Shown here: positions 8,290-17,869 of the stretch, one piece after another | Layout of the letters: every line of letters starts with the position of its first letter | Position numbering within the stretch: the first letter of the stretch is position 1 | NCBI RefSeq assembly: GCF_005434915.1 | Contig: NZ_SKCG01000003.1 | Span: 496,001-560,000, forward strand | Direction of reading: 5' to 3' | DNA: 64,000 nt | DNA from: Aurantiacibacter suaedae | GTDB taxonomy: Bacteria; Pseudomonadota; Alphaproteobacteria; Sphingomonadales; Sphingomonadaceae | Made by a program: the position numbers and the translations under genes | Notes under the pieces: generated by a model | What the model was told of the DNA's origin: nothing | Seen by the model: only the letters and a program-made list of their open reading frames with translations | Databases searched by the model: none

Positions 8290-9945
8290 ATGCCGATCAA
8301 TCGTCGCGGACTTCTGGCCCTGATGGGCGCGGGCGGAACCATGGGTGCGGCGAGCGTTACGCTCGCTCAACCCGCGCCCACACGAGTTACCTTCGCGCAT
8401 GGCGTAGCTAGCGGCGACCCCGCCGCCGATGGCGCCGTGATCTGGACCCGCGCCACGGCTGGCGAGGAGTTTGGCGGAGACATTGCCCTCAGCTGGTATG
8501 TTTCGGCTAGTGCCGATGGTTCGCCCGTGGTCGAAGGCGATGTGACGGCGCGTGCCAGCGCCGACCACACCGCCAAGGTCGAGGTGGCCGGACTCGAGCC
8601 GGGCAGGGAATACTACTACTGGTTCGCTGCCGCTGATGGCACCGTGTCGCCCAAGGGCCGGTTCCGCACCCTGCCGGTCGGCGCGACCGACGAGGTGGTC
8701 TATGCCGTGGCCTCGTGCCAGCTGTGGGCGGGCGGCTTCTTCAACGCCTATGCCGATATGGCCGCGCTCGACCGGCTTGATGCGGTGATCCACCTTGGCG
8801 ACTATATCTACGAATATGGCGCCGATGGGTATGGCACCGAGGTAGGCAAGGCCATCGGCCGTCTGCCCGATCCGCCGCACGAGATCGTGTCGCTGGCCGA
8901 CTACCGCCGCCGCCATGCGCAGGTGAAGAGCGATCCCTCCATGCAGGCCGCGCATGCCCGCGCTGCCTTCATCTGCGTTTGGGACGATCACGAGACCGCC
9001 AACGACAGCTGGGTCGGCGGGGCCGAAAACCACCAGAGCGAGGAGGGCGATTGGGCCGCGCGCAAGGCCGTTGCCATGCAGGCCTATTTCGAGTGGATGC
9101 CGATCCGCGATCCGAGCCCGGTGCGGGCGCGCGAGGCGATCTTCCGGGCCTTCGAGTTCGGCGATCTTGCCACGCTGGCGATGGTCGAGACCCGGCTGCT
9201 GGCGCGCAGCAAGCAGGTGATGCCCAAGGGCGATGCGCCGCCCGCTGAAGCGCTGGCAGCGATTTTCGCCGAGCTGGGCGACGAAAGCCGCGAGATGCTC
9301 GGCCAGTACCAGAGCGACTGGCTCGAAGGGGTGCTGTCGCAGTCGGTGCAGGCGGGCAAGCCGTGGCAGGTGCTTGGCAATCAGGTGGTGATGGCGAAAG
9401 TCGCCGGCCCCGATCTGGAGGCCCAGCTGGGCCCGGACGCCTATCAGCAGATGCTCGCCGCCATGCCCGAGGCCTATCGCACCCGGATCGCCACCTCGAT
9501 GCAGGCGTTCCGCGCCGGGGTGCCGTTTAACCTCGATGGTTGGGACGGCTATCCTTACGCGCGCGAGCGGCTCTATGCGCTGTTCGAGCGCGCCGGGTCG
9601 CGGCCACTCGTTCTGGCGGGCGATAGCCATGCCGCCTGGACCAACAACCTGCGTGACGAAGGCGGAAGGCTTGCCGCTGTCGAGGTTGGCTGCACCGCGA
9701 TCACCAGCCCGTCTTACGGTTCGCTGTTGCCGGGGCTGGGCAAGTACCTCGCCGCGCGCAACGAAGACGTCGTGTTCTGCGATCAGGATCACAAGGGCTA
9801 TGCGCTGGTGCGCCTGACGCCCGAGCGGGCCGTGGCCGAACATGTGGTCGTTTCGACCGTCACACAGCCGGAGTTCGAGCGATCCGTGGCGGCGACCTTC
9901 GTTGCCGATGCGGGGGCCATGGGCGTGGGCTTCCGCCCGGGCTGA
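8290..9945 (+). CDS. PhoD-like alkaline phosphatase D family protein
   Basis: Exported phosphodiesterase/phosphomonoesterase of 551 residues. The N-terminus NRRGLLALMGAGG resembles a twin-arginine signal, expected because PhoD enzymes fold with metals before export. An N-terminal fibronectin-like PhoD domain ('HGVASGDPAADGAVIWTR' in shortened form) is followed by the metallophosphatase core: HLGDYIYEYG (168-177), WDDHE (231-235) and GDSHAAW (444-450), which supply metal ligands in the family. AAGGAG lies 7 bases before ATG 8290. It follows the TonB receptor at 5900 by 26 bases and is closed by a hairpin at 9956. The physiological ester is unknown. Confidence 0.9.
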   Translation: MPINRRGLLALMGAGGTMGAASVTLAQPAPTRVTFAHGVASGDPAADGAVIWTRATAGEEFGGDIALSWYVSASADGSPVVEGDVTARASADHTAKVEVAGLEPGREYYYWFAAADGTVSPKGRFRTLPVGATDEVVYAVASCQLWAGGFFNAYADMAALDRLDAVIHLGDYIYEYGADGYGTEVGKAIGRLPDPPHEIVSLADYRRRHAQVKSDPSMQAAHARAAFICVWDDHETANDSWVGGAENHQSEEGDWAARKAVAMQAYFEWMPIRDPSPVRAREAIFRAFEFGDLATLAMVETRLLARSKQVMPKGDAPPAEALAAIFAELGDESREMLGQYQSDWLEGVLSQSVQAGKPWQVLGNQVVMAKVAGPDLEAQLGPDAYQQMLAAMPEAYRTRIATSMQAFRAGVPFNLDGWDGYPYARERLYALFERAGSRPLVLAGDSHAAWTNNLRDEGGRLAAVEVGCTAITSPSYGSLLPGLGKYLAARNEDVVFCDQDHKGYALVRLTPERAVAEHVVVSTVTQPEFERSVAATFVADAGAMGVGFRPG

Positions 9946-9955
9946 ACCTAGCCAT

Positions 9956-9985
9956 CGCGCGGGGTCTGGAAACAGGCCCCGCGCG
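9956..9985 (+). terminator. Strong hairpin after phoD-like gene
   Basis: Arms of at least 12 bp (GCGCGGGGTCTG and its near complement with one G-U pair) around a GAAA tetraloop, 10 bases after the stop. There is no T-run, so termination may need Rho or the stem may mainly protect the 3' end. Confidence 0.5.
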
Positions 9986-10082
9986 GCTGGCGAACTACGG
10001 GCATTTGGTAACTGCTGGAACCGGATTGCCTTGGTGGCTCCAATGCGGCAAGGTCGCTGCAAGGGTTTCTCAAGGATATATC

Positions 10083-12131
10083 ATGACCAGACACGTTCTC
10101 GCAGCCAGCGTCGCCCTGGCGGCTCTCTCCGTTTCCGCCGTTCCTGCTCAGGCGGACGAGGGCATGTGGACCTTCGACAACTTCCCGGTCGACAAGCTCG
10201 AGGCCGCCTATAACTGGGCGCCCGATGCGGCATGGCTTGAGCGCACACGGCTTTCCGCCGTGCGCCTTACCGGTGGCTGCTCGGCCAGCTTCGTTTCGGG
10301 CGAGGGGTTGATCCTCACCAACCACCACTGCGTGGCCAGTTGCCTGTTCGACAACTCGACCGGCGATAACGATCTGCTCAAGAACGGTTTTATCGCCGAC
10401 CGCCGCGAGGACGAGAAGGCCTGCCCCGGCCAGCAGGCCGAGGTCGTCATGTCGATCACCGACGTGACCGACACCGTGAAAAACGCCTTCGCCGGGCTCG
10501 AAGGCGAGGCACTGACCCGCGCGCGCGATGCCGCGATCGCCAGGATCGAGGACGAGGGCTGCACCGACCGCGATACCATGCGCTGTCAGGTCGTCACGCT
10601 GTTCGGCGGCGGGCAGTACAAGCTTTATACCTACCGCAAGTATTCCGATGTGCGCCTTGTCTGGGCTCCGGAAGACCGTGCGGCGACCTTCGGCGGCGAT
10701 CCCGACAACTTCAACTTCCCGCGCTATTCGCTCGATGGCAGCTTCCTGCGCGCTTACGAAAACGGCAAGCCGGTGACGCCCGAAGCACACCTGGCGTGGA
10801 ACCCGCGCGCGCCTGAGGAAGGCGAACTGACCTTCGTGGTCGGCAATCCCGGCTCGACCGCACGCCTGATGACCGAAAGCCAGCGCGCCTTCGAACGCGA
10901 AGTGCGCCTGCCGGTTACGCTCGCGACGCTGTCCGAGCTGCGCGGACGACTGATCTCCGCGATGGCCGTAAGCGAAGAACGTGCGCGTGAAGGCGGGGAT
11001 TTGCTCAGCGGCGTCGAGAATTCGCTCAAGGTTTACATCGGCCGCACCAATGCGCTGAACGATCCTGCCTTTACGGACAAGCTCGCCGCTTCCGAAGCCG
11101 AACTGCTTGAAATGAGCGCGGGCAATGCCGCCATCGGCGATCCCTGGGCCGAGGTGGATGATGCGGTGCAGGCTTACCGCGCGCTCTATCTGCCCTACCG
11201 CTTTACCAACCCTTCGGGCGATCTCTACGGTTACGCCCAAGGTCTCGTCATGGCCGCGCAGGAACGCGAAAAGCCCAATGCCGAGCGTCTTCCCGGCTAT
11301 ACCGACAGCGCGCTGCCGCTGCTCGAAAAGCGCATCACCGATGAACGCCCGGTCTACCCGTGGCTCGACGAACTTTACATGGGCTGGAGCCTTTCGAAAG
11401 CGCGAGAATATCTCGGTGTGGACGATGCCGATTCGCAGCTGCTGCTGGGCAAAGAAAGCCCCGAGCAACTGGCCGAGCGGCTGGTGACCGGCACGCGGCT
11501 GGCCAATCCGGAATATCGTCGCCAGCTGTGGGAAGGCGGGCTTGCTGCCATCGAAGCCTCGGACGATCCGATGATTCAGTATGCGCTGAGGCTGGAGCCG
11601 CGTCAGCGTGAGCTGCAACAGCTGGTCGACGAGGCCTATGCCGGGCCGCTGGCCGCAGCCGGTGCTGAACTGGCCGATGCGCGCTTTGCCGCCTATGGTG
11701 ACAGCCTTTATCCCGATGCGACCTTCACCCTGCGCATCTCCTATGGTCAGGTGAAGGGCTGGATCGAGCGCGGCAATCAGGTGCCTATCGCCACCACGTT
11801 GGGCGGCACCTTCGAGCGCGCAACCGGCAATCCGCCGTTCGATCTCGCGCCTGCCTTTGCGGCCAAACGCGATGCGATCGATCCCGATGTCACCTACGAT
11901 TTCGTCACCACCAACGATATTATCGGCGGCAATTCGGGCAGCCCGGTGATCGACCGCGACGGCGCTGTGATCGGCGCGGCCTTCGACGGCAATATTCATT
12001 CGCTTGGGGGCAACTATGGCTACGATGGCACACTGAACCGCACGGTGGTGGTCTCCGCCGCAGCGATTCAGGAGGCGCTGGAGACGATCTATCCGGCGCC
12101 GGCGCTGGTTGCGGAACTGGACGCGCGCTGA
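10083..12131 (+). CDS. S46 family serine dipeptidyl peptidase
   Basis: Exported dipeptidyl aminopeptidase of 682 residues. A signal peptide ends at 'VPAQA'. The chymotrypsin-type triad of family S46 is visible as TNHHC (His81/82), the conserved 'FGGDPDNFNFPRY' Asp region in the middle, and GNSGSP with nucleophile Ser618. Eighteen residues after this Ser there is Gly636; from recalled DPP7/DAP BII versus DPP11 comparisons, Gly here goes with hydrophobic/aliphatic preference and Arg with acidic preference, so a DPP7-like specificity is likely. ATG 10083 has AAGG 7 bases upstream. Its stop overlaps the start of the M1 peptidase gene (TGATG). Confidence 0.9.
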   Translation: MTRHVLAASVALAALSVSAVPAQADEGMWTFDNFPVDKLEAAYNWAPDAAWLERTRLSAVRLTGGCSASFVSGEGLILTNHHCVASCLFDNSTGDNDLLKNGFIADRREDEKACPGQQAEVVMSITDVTDTVKNAFAGLEGEALTRARDAAIARIEDEGCTDRDTMRCQVVTLFGGGQYKLYTYRKYSDVRLVWAPEDRAATFGGDPDNFNFPRYSLDGSFLRAYENGKPVTPEAHLAWNPRAPEEGELTFVVGNPGSTARLMTESQRAFEREVRLPVTLATLSELRGRLISAMAVSEERAREGGDLLSGVENSLKVYIGRTNALNDPAFTDKLAASEAELLEMSAGNAAIGDPWAEVDDAVQAYRALYLPYRFTNPSGDLYGYAQGLVMAAQEREKPNAERLPGYTDSALPLLEKRITDERPVYPWLDELYMGWSLSKAREYLGVDDADSQLLLGKESPEQLAERLVTGTRLANPEYRRQLWEGGLAAIEASDDPMIQYALRLEPRQRELQQLVDEAYAGPLAAAGAELADARFAAYGDSLYPDATFTLRISYGQVKGWIERGNQVPIATTLGGTFERATGNPPFDLAPAFAAKRDAIDPDVTYDFVTTNDIIGGNSGSPVIDRDGAVIGAAFDGNIHSLGGNYGYDGTLNRTVVVSAAAIQEALETIYPAPALVAELDAR

Positions 12132-14545
12132 TGCGGAACGAGCGCGGCCTGAAAGGCATCGTCTTCCTCGCCGCGCTCGTCTTTGCCGGGCCAGCGGCAG
12201 CACAGGGCATCGAGCAGACAGTTGGCGACTTCGAGGACAAGTTCCGCCAGCTCGACGAGGTGCTGCCCACGGCCAACACCTATCGCAATGCCTCGGGCGC
12301 ACCGGGGCATGAATACTGGCAGCAGCAGGCCGACTATCGCATCGAAGCCCGGCTCGACGAAGCGAAGCGCCGCCTCACCGGCAGCGAAACGATCCGCTAC
12401 ACCAACAATTCGCCCGACAGCCTGCCGTGGCTGTGGCTTCAGCTCGACCAGAACATCTTTCGCCGTGATTCCATCGCCGAGCTGACCGACGACTTTGGCG
12501 GTACCGCCACCCGCGCCGGGGCAGACGACACGCCCACGCGGCTATCGCTGCGCGAACTGCGCCGTCAGCAGTCGATGGCCGACAACGACTATGGCTACGA
12601 GATCGGCGCGGTGACGCTGGGGGATGGCAGGGCGCTCGATCACACCATTGTGGGCACGATGATGCGGATCGACCTGCCGCAGCCACTCGCGCCGGGCGGC
12701 AGCGTGGAGTTCTCGATCGATTGGGGCTTCCAGATCACCGAACAGAAGGCAGTGGGCGGACGCGCGGGCTACGAGCATTTCCCTGACGATCCGCGCTCGG
12801 GCGGCAACGACATCTTCGAAATCGCCCAGTGGTTCCCGCGCATGGTCGCCTATTCGGACTATGAAGGCTGGCACAACAAGGAGTTCCTCGGCAGTGGCGA
12901 ATTTACGCTCGAATTCGGCAACTACGACGTTTCGTTGACCGTGCCGGACGATCATATCGTCGCCTCCACCGGTCTGCTTCAGAACCCGGACGAGGTGCTG
13001 AGCGCCGCCCAGCGCCAGCGGCTGGATCAGGCCCGCACCGCGAGTGAGCCGGTCATGGTCGTGACCCAGGCCGAAGCCGAGGCGAACGAGCGCAGCGGTG
13101 CCAGCGGCACCAAGACCTGGCGCTTCGAAGCGCAGAATGTCCGCGATTTTTCATGGGCTTCGAGCCGGAAGTTCCTATGGGATGCGCAAGGCCACCAGCA
13201 GCCCGGCGCCGAGAACGAGACCGTGATGGCGATGTCGTTCTGGCCCAAGGAAGGCGGTGACCTGTGGGCGAAATATTCGACCCCGGCGGTGATCCACACG
13301 CTCAAGGTCTATTCGCGGTTCAGTTTCGACTATCCCTATCCCGTGGCCCAGTCGGTCAATGGCCCGGTGGGCGGGATGGAATATCCGATGATCACCTTCA
13401 ACGGGCCGCGCACCGAATTGCAGGACGATGGCCGCCGGACCTATTCGCTGTCGGAAAAGCTGTTCCTCGTCGGCGTGGTGATCCATGAGGTCGGTCACAT
13501 CTATTTCCCGATGACGGTCAATTCGGACGAGCGGCAATGGACCTGGATGGACGAGGGGCTCAACTCATTCCTCGATTCCGTTGCTGGCTACGAGTGGGAC
13601 CCGGAGATGCCGTGGAGCGGCCGGATCGCGCGCGATGTGATCCCCTATATGGTCTCCAACCAGCAGCAGCCGATCATGACCCAGTCGGATTCGATCATCA
13701 ACTTCGGACCGAACGCCTACACCAAGCCCTCGGCGGCGCTGCATATCCTGCGCGACACGGTGATCGGGCGCGAGCGGTTCGACTTCGCCTTCCGCGAATA
13801 TGCGCGCCGGTGGAAGTTCAAACGGCCGACCCCGTCGGACTTCTTCCGCACCATGGAAGAGGCATCGGGCTCCGATCTCGACTGGTTCTGGCGCGGCTGG
13901 TTCTACACCACCGACCATGTCGATATCGCGCTCGATTCGGTCTACCGGCTGCGTCTCGACACCGAAGACCCGGACATCGACCTGCCGCGCCGCCGGCAGG
14001 AGCTGGCGGGCGAGCCCGAGCGGGTTGGCGTGCGCCTCAACCGCGAGCAGCAGGTGCCGATCTGGGTGCTCGAAAACCCCGGCGTAACCGACTTCTACGA
14101 CGAGAACGACCAGTTCACCGCCACCCCGAAAGACCGCGAGGACTACGAGAGCTTCCTCGATAACCTCGAACCGTTGGAGCGCGCGGTCTTCGAGCGGGCG
14201 GTGCGCGAGGATGCGAACTATTATGTTCTCAACTTCACCAACAAGGGCGGGTTGGTGATGCCGATCATCCTCGGCCTGACCTTTACCGATGGCAGCACCG
14301 ACCGCATGGTGATCCCGGCCGAAATCTGGCGGCGTAACCCGCACGAAGTTAGCAAGCTGCTGGTCTTCCCCAAGGGCCGCGAGCTGGAGCAGGTCGTGGT
14401 CGATCCCGATTGGGAAACGGCCGACGCGGATATCGAGAACAACTACTATCCGCGCCGCATCATCCCGAGCCGGATCGAGGCCTATCAGGCCGAGCAGAGC
14501 AAATCACGGGTGTCGCGCGATCTGATGAACGAGGCCGCGCAATGA
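12131..14545 (+). CDS. M1 family metallopeptidase
   Basis: Zinc metallopeptidase of 804 residues with a signal peptide ending near 'AGPAAA'. The gluzincin motif HEVGH (452-456) and Glu475 in the following DEGLNSF provide the zinc ligands His452, His456 and Glu475 and the general base Glu453, the spacing expected for M1. N-terminal beta-rich and C-terminal segments match long, exported M1-like proteins rather than cytosolic PepN. The ATG overlaps the preceding stop by one base, so translation is coupled to the S46 peptidase. The two probably trim peptides in the periplasm or at the cell surface. Confidence 0.9.
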   Translation: MRNERGLKGIVFLAALVFAGPAAAQGIEQTVGDFEDKFRQLDEVLPTANTYRNASGAPGHEYWQQQADYRIEARLDEAKRRLTGSETIRYTNNSPDSLPWLWLQLDQNIFRRDSIAELTDDFGGTATRAGADDTPTRLSLRELRRQQSMADNDYGYEIGAVTLGDGRALDHTIVGTMMRIDLPQPLAPGGSVEFSIDWGFQITEQKAVGGRAGYEHFPDDPRSGGNDIFEIAQWFPRMVAYSDYEGWHNKEFLGSGEFTLEFGNYDVSLTVPDDHIVASTGLLQNPDEVLSAAQRQRLDQARTASEPVMVVTQAEAEANERSGASGTKTWRFEAQNVRDFSWASSRKFLWDAQGHQQPGAENETVMAMSFWPKEGGDLWAKYSTPAVIHTLKVYSRFSFDYPYPVAQSVNGPVGGMEYPMITFNGPRTELQDDGRRTYSLSEKLFLVGVVIHEVGHIYFPMTVNSDERQWTWMDEGLNSFLDSVAGYEWDPEMPWSGRIARDVIPYMVSNQQQPIMTQSDSIINFGPNAYTKPSAALHILRDTVIGRERFDFAFREYARRWKFKRPTPSDFFRTMEEASGSDLDWFWRGWFYTTDHVDIALDSVYRLRLDTEDPDIDLPRRRQELAGEPERVGVRLNREQQVPIWVLENPGVTDFYDENDQFTATPKDREDYESFLDNLEPLERAVFERAVREDANYYVLNFTNKGGLVMPIILGLTFTDGSTDRMVIPAEIWRRNPHEVSKLLVFPKGRELEQVVVDPDWETADADIENNYYPRRIIPSRIEAYQAEQSKSRVSRDLMNEAAQ

Positions 14546-15033
14546 TCCGCAAGCTTCTCGCCGCGCTGGCGCTGATGGTGCTGGCGCTGGCGCAGCCGGT
14601 CTGGGCGCATCAGCAGAAGATCGTCATCACGACCATGGCCAACAATCCGCGCACCGGCCAGCTCGAAGTCAGCCACCGCGTGCCGATGCACGATGCCGAA
14701 CATGCGCTGCACGATATGAAAGAGGCCGATATCGCGCGAAATCAGGCAAGCCGCGATGCCTTCGCCGTCTATATCGGAAACCACTTCAGGGTCATGGTTG
14801 ACGGCGAGCCGGTGGCGCTGGAAGTGCTCGGCAACGAGGTCGAAGGGGCCTACCTTTGGATCTATCAGGTCGCCCCCGCGATCCCGGAGGGCGCGGAGGT
14901 GGAGGTGCGCTCAAGCATCCTGACCGACATTTGGCCGAGCCAGGAAAACCGCGTAAATCTGGGCGAGGGGACCAGCGTGGAAACGCTGATTTTCCACGCT
15001 GGCGATGGCTTCAAGCAGGGGCGCTTGCCCTGA
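14542..15033 (+). CDS. DUF6702 family exported protein
   Basis: Small exported protein of 163 residues with a signal peptide ending at 'VWAHQQK'. The pattern 'HQ-x-K-I-V-I-T', 'VSHRVPMHDAEHAL' and a C-terminal 'N-R-V-N-L' region agree with DUF6702 proteins, which are often found beside M1 metallopeptidases; function is unknown. ATG at 14542 overlaps the M1 stop (ATGA), making it the third gene of a coupled operon. The stop lies five bases from the convergent fliA gene with no obvious terminator. Confidence 0.75.
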   Translation: MIRKLLAALALMVLALAQPVWAHQQKIVITTMANNPRTGQLEVSHRVPMHDAEHALHDMKEADIARNQASRDAFAVYIGNHFRVMVDGEPVALEVLGNEVEGAYLWIYQVAPAIPEGAEVEVRSSILTDIWPSQENRVNLGEGTSVETLIFHAGDGFKQGRLP

Positions 15034-15038
15034 TCTGC

Positions 15039-15752
15039 TCAGCTTAGCGCCTTGCGCAGGGCCTTGAGCGCGGCCGCCTTGAGCTGGTGGACGCGCGGCA
15101 CCGACACTTCGAGCACTTCGGCGATTTCCGCAAGGTTCAGCTCTTCAAGAAAATAGAGCTGGATCACCAGCTGGTGCCGCTCCTGCAACTCGGCGATGGC
15201 GGCGGCAAGTTCGGTGCCGCTTTCGGCCTCGATCAGAAGGTCTTCGGCGTCCATCTCCTCGCTCGCGAAAGCCGCGCTGCTTTCGTCGTAAGCGCCTTCC
15301 ATATCGACGTGGCGAATGGGGGCGCTGCGGCTCTGCTTGTCGGAGAACTCGGCAGGCGTCATGTTCATCAGGCTGGCGACCTCGGCGTCGGTTGGCTGGC
15401 GGCCATATTGTACGGTCAGAGCCGAACGCGCCTTTTCGATCCGCTTGCGATCCTTGCGCGCGCTGCGGGTTTCGTTCTGCATCTTGCGGATCGCGTCGAT
15501 CATCGCCCCGCGCACGCGCAGCTTGGCGTAGGCGGCAAGGCCATCGTCGGTGGGCCGGTCGTGCCTGCGCGCGCATTCGGTGAGCGCGATCAGGCCGATC
15601 TGCATCAGATCGTCGGCGTCCATCGACGGGCCGGCAGACGAGGCGAGATGCCAGGCGAGCTTTCGCACCAAGGGCGTGAACTGCGCGATCAGGCGGGCAT
15701 CACCGCCGCCATAGGCGCTTTTCGGGTCAAGTTGGCGTTGATCGTGGATCAT
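15039..15752 (-). CDS. fliA: RNA polymerase sigma-28 factor FliA
   Basis: Flagellar sigma factor of 237 residues directing late flagellar genes such as flagellins. Region 2 is seen in MDADDLMQIGLIAL and 'LRVRGAMIDAIR', region 3 in the 'QYGRQPTDAEVASLM' part, and region 4 in 'EELNLAEIAEVLEVS' followed by RVHQLKAAALKALR. The ATG overlaps the flhA stop (ATGA), so it is translated from the sigma-54-driven operon with the lytic transglycosylase and flhA. FlgM at 19132 is its predicted anti-sigma partner, and its targets in the window are the two flagellin promoters. Confidence 0.95.
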   Translation of the reverse strand: MIHDQRQLDPKSAYGGGDARLIAQFTPLVRKLAWHLASSAGPSMDADDLMQIGLIALTECARRHDRPTDDGLAAYAKLRVRGAMIDAIRKMQNETRSARKDRKRIEKARSALTVQYGRQPTDAEVASLMNMTPAEFSDKQSRSAPIRHVDMEGAYDESSAAFASEEMDAEDLLIEAESGTELAAAIAELQERHQLVIQLYFLEELNLAEIAEVLEVSVPRVHQLKAAALKALRKALS

Positions 15753-17869
15753 GCGGCAAGGGCCTCCTGCCCCTGATGATCTAGCGCAGGCTGCGCAGGT
15801 TGCTGGACCTCACCGCCGATTACCGCGATCACTTCGATCGGCTGTTCGGGCGGCAGTTCGGAAATCGAGAGCACCGCGCATTGCGGCGCGCGCAGCTTGA
15901 GCAGCGCGGCGAGCGGACGGCGCGCGCGCGGCTGCACGATCAGCGCGGCAGGGCCGGAGCCGGGCGGTCGCTGTGCCAGCACATCGGCGAGCTGCGCGCC
16001 CAGTGTGCGGGCAAGGTCGGGGTCGATCACGGGCTGTCCGGTGCTCGGGTCGACCAGACCGCCCACGACCATGTCTTCCAGTTCGGCGGCGAGGGTGAGG
16101 ACCGGGAGCTTGTCGTTCGGGCCGCAGATCTGGCCGATCAGCTGCCCGCCAAGCTGGGTGCGCATCATGTCGACCAGCATGTCGTGCTCGGTCGTTATCT
16201 GCACGCACTGGGCCAGCGCATTGAGCACGGGCAACGGGTGGGCCAGCGTAATCCCGTCGTCCAGCAGCGAGCGCAGCAGGCGGGTGAGCGCGCCAAGGCT
16301 CATCGGCTGCGGCGTGATCGCCTCGACCAGCGCGGTATTGCGCACCTTCACATTGTCGAGCAGCTCGCGCAGCTCGTCGGGGCCGAGCAGCAAGTGCGCG
16401 CGGGCCATCAGCAGCTGGTTGATATGGGTGGCGATGACGTTTTCGGGCTCGACCACCAGATAGCCTTCGGCGACGGCCATTTCGCGCTGGCGCGCCTCGA
16501 TCCACTTGGCCGGGCAGCCGAAGCTGGGGTCGATGGTGTCGTCGCCATCGATGAAGGCGTGGGGGCTGACGTCGCCGGCGTCGATGGCCAGCAGGCGGTC
16601 GGGCCGAACCATGGCTCCGCCGAGCCGCGTGCCGCCAAGCCGGACGCGGTATTCGCCGGGCTGGCATTCGAGGCTGTCGCGGATGCGGATTTGCGGGACG
16701 ATAAAGCCGAAGGTTTCGGACAGCTGGCGCCTCAGGCCCGTGAGGCGGGACACCAGCGGCGCGCCCTTGCGCTCGTCGGCGAGGTGGACGAGGCCATAGC
16801 CAAGCTCCACGCTGACCAGCGCGTTCTCGGAGACGTCCTCGATTGTGATCGCGGACGGATCGGGCGCAGGCTCCACCGCAGCAGCAGCTTCGGCCACGGC
16901 GCGTTCGGAGGCGTTCTTGCGCAGCTTGTGCCAGAGGAAGAAGCTCACCGCCGCAAAAGGCAGGAAGATCGACTGCGGCATGGCCGGGATCAGGCCGAGC
17001 AGCAGCAGGATCGCGCCCACCGGCAGCCAGGTGCGATGATCGGCAAACTGGCCGCCGACCTGGCCGGAAAGGTCGCGCGTGTCGGAAACGCGGGTAACGA
17101 TCATGGCCGCGGCGATCGAGAGCAACAGCGAGGGGACCGAAGCGACCAGCGCATCGCCGACGGCGAGGGTAATATAGAGTTCGCCAGCTTGCCCTGCGCT
17201 CAGCCCGTGGGTGACCATGCCGAGGATAAGCCCGGCGATCACGTTGACCGCCAGGATCAGCAGCGCGGCGATGGCATCGCCCTTCACGAACTTGCTGGCA
17301 CCGTCCATCGAACCGTAGAAGTCCGCCTCAGTGGCGATTTCGCGGCGACGCGTCTTGGCTTCGGCAGCGGTTACGAGGCCGGCAGCAAGGTCGGCGTCGA
17401 TCGCCATCTGCTTGCCGGGCAGGGCATCGAGGGTGAAGCGCGCGGAAACTTCCGACACGCGGCCCGCGCCCTTGGTCACCACCATCAGGTTGATGATCAT
17501 CAGGATCATGAACACGAACAGGCCGACCACGAAGTCGCCGCCGACAAGGAATGCGCCGAAGGCTTCGATCACCTTGCCCGCCGCATCGCCGCCTTCATGC
17601 CCGGCGATGAGCACCACGCGGGTCGAGGCGACGTTCAGAGCCAGCCGCAGCAGGGTTGCGAACAGCAGCACGGTGGGGAACGATGAGAAGTCGAGCGGCT
17701 TGTTGACGTTCATCGCCGTCATCAGCACCGCCAAAGACAGCGCGATGTTGAGCACGAAGAACACGTCGAGCATCATTGCCGGGATCGGCAACACAAGCAG
17801 GAAGATGACGATCAGGATCGCCAGCGGCATGGCCAGCGACGGGCTGAGGTAGGCTTTCAGAACGTTCAC
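15749..17869 (-). CDS. flhA: Flagellar biosynthesis protein FlhA
   Basis: Major inner-membrane component of the flagellar type III export gate, 706 residues, close to the family norm of about 690. Eight hydrophobic helices fill the first half, with family signatures 'FPTVLLFATLLRLALNVAST' and the FHIPEP-type segment 'TKGAGRVSEVSARFTLDALP' (about residues 135-155). The cytosolic C-terminal domain follows, which docks chaperone-substrate complexes. The start is GTG overlapping the stop of the upstream lytic transglycosylase gene (GTGA); the fliA start overlaps its stop. Confidence 0.97.
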   Translation of the reverse strand: MNVLKAYLSPSLAMPLAILIVIFLLVLPIPAMMLDVFFVLNIALSLAVLMTAMNVNKPLDFSSFPTVLLFATLLRLALNVASTRVVLIAGHEGGDAAGKVIEAFGAFLVGGDFVVGLFVFMILMIINLMVVTKGAGRVSEVSARFTLDALPGKQMAIDADLAAGLVTAAEAKTRRREIATEADFYGSMDGASKFVKGDAIAALLILAVNVIAGLILGMVTHGLSAGQAGELYITLAVGDALVASVPSLLLSIAAAMIVTRVSDTRDLSGQVGGQFADHRTWLPVGAILLLLGLIPAMPQSIFLPFAAVSFFLWHKLRKNASERAVAEAAAAVEPAPDPSAITIEDVSENALVSVELGYGLVHLADERKGAPLVSRLTGLRRQLSETFGFIVPQIRIRDSLECQPGEYRVRLGGTRLGGAMVRPDRLLAIDAGDVSPHAFIDGDDTIDPSFGCPAKWIEARQREMAVAEGYLVVEPENVIATHINQLLMARAHLLLGPDELRELLDNVKVRNTALVEAITPQPMSLGALTRLLRSLLDDGITLAHPLPVLNALAQCVQITTEHDMLVDMMRTQLGGQLIGQICGPNDKLPVLTLAAELEDMVVGGLVDPSTGQPVIDPDLARTLGAQLADVLAQRPPGSGPAALIVQPRARRPLAALLKLRAPQCAVLSISELPPEQPIEVIAVIGGEVQQPAQPALDHQGQEALAA

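Noticed and set aside
8260-12302. Two minus-strand frames of 600 and 784 codons opposite the PhoD-like and S46 genes
   Set aside because: Both are antisense to well-supported genes and read as low-complexity His/Arg/Gly-rich protein with no family match.
15800-17686. 628-codon plus-strand frame opposite flhA
   Set aside because: flhA is unmistakable on the other strand; the frame is a composition artefact.
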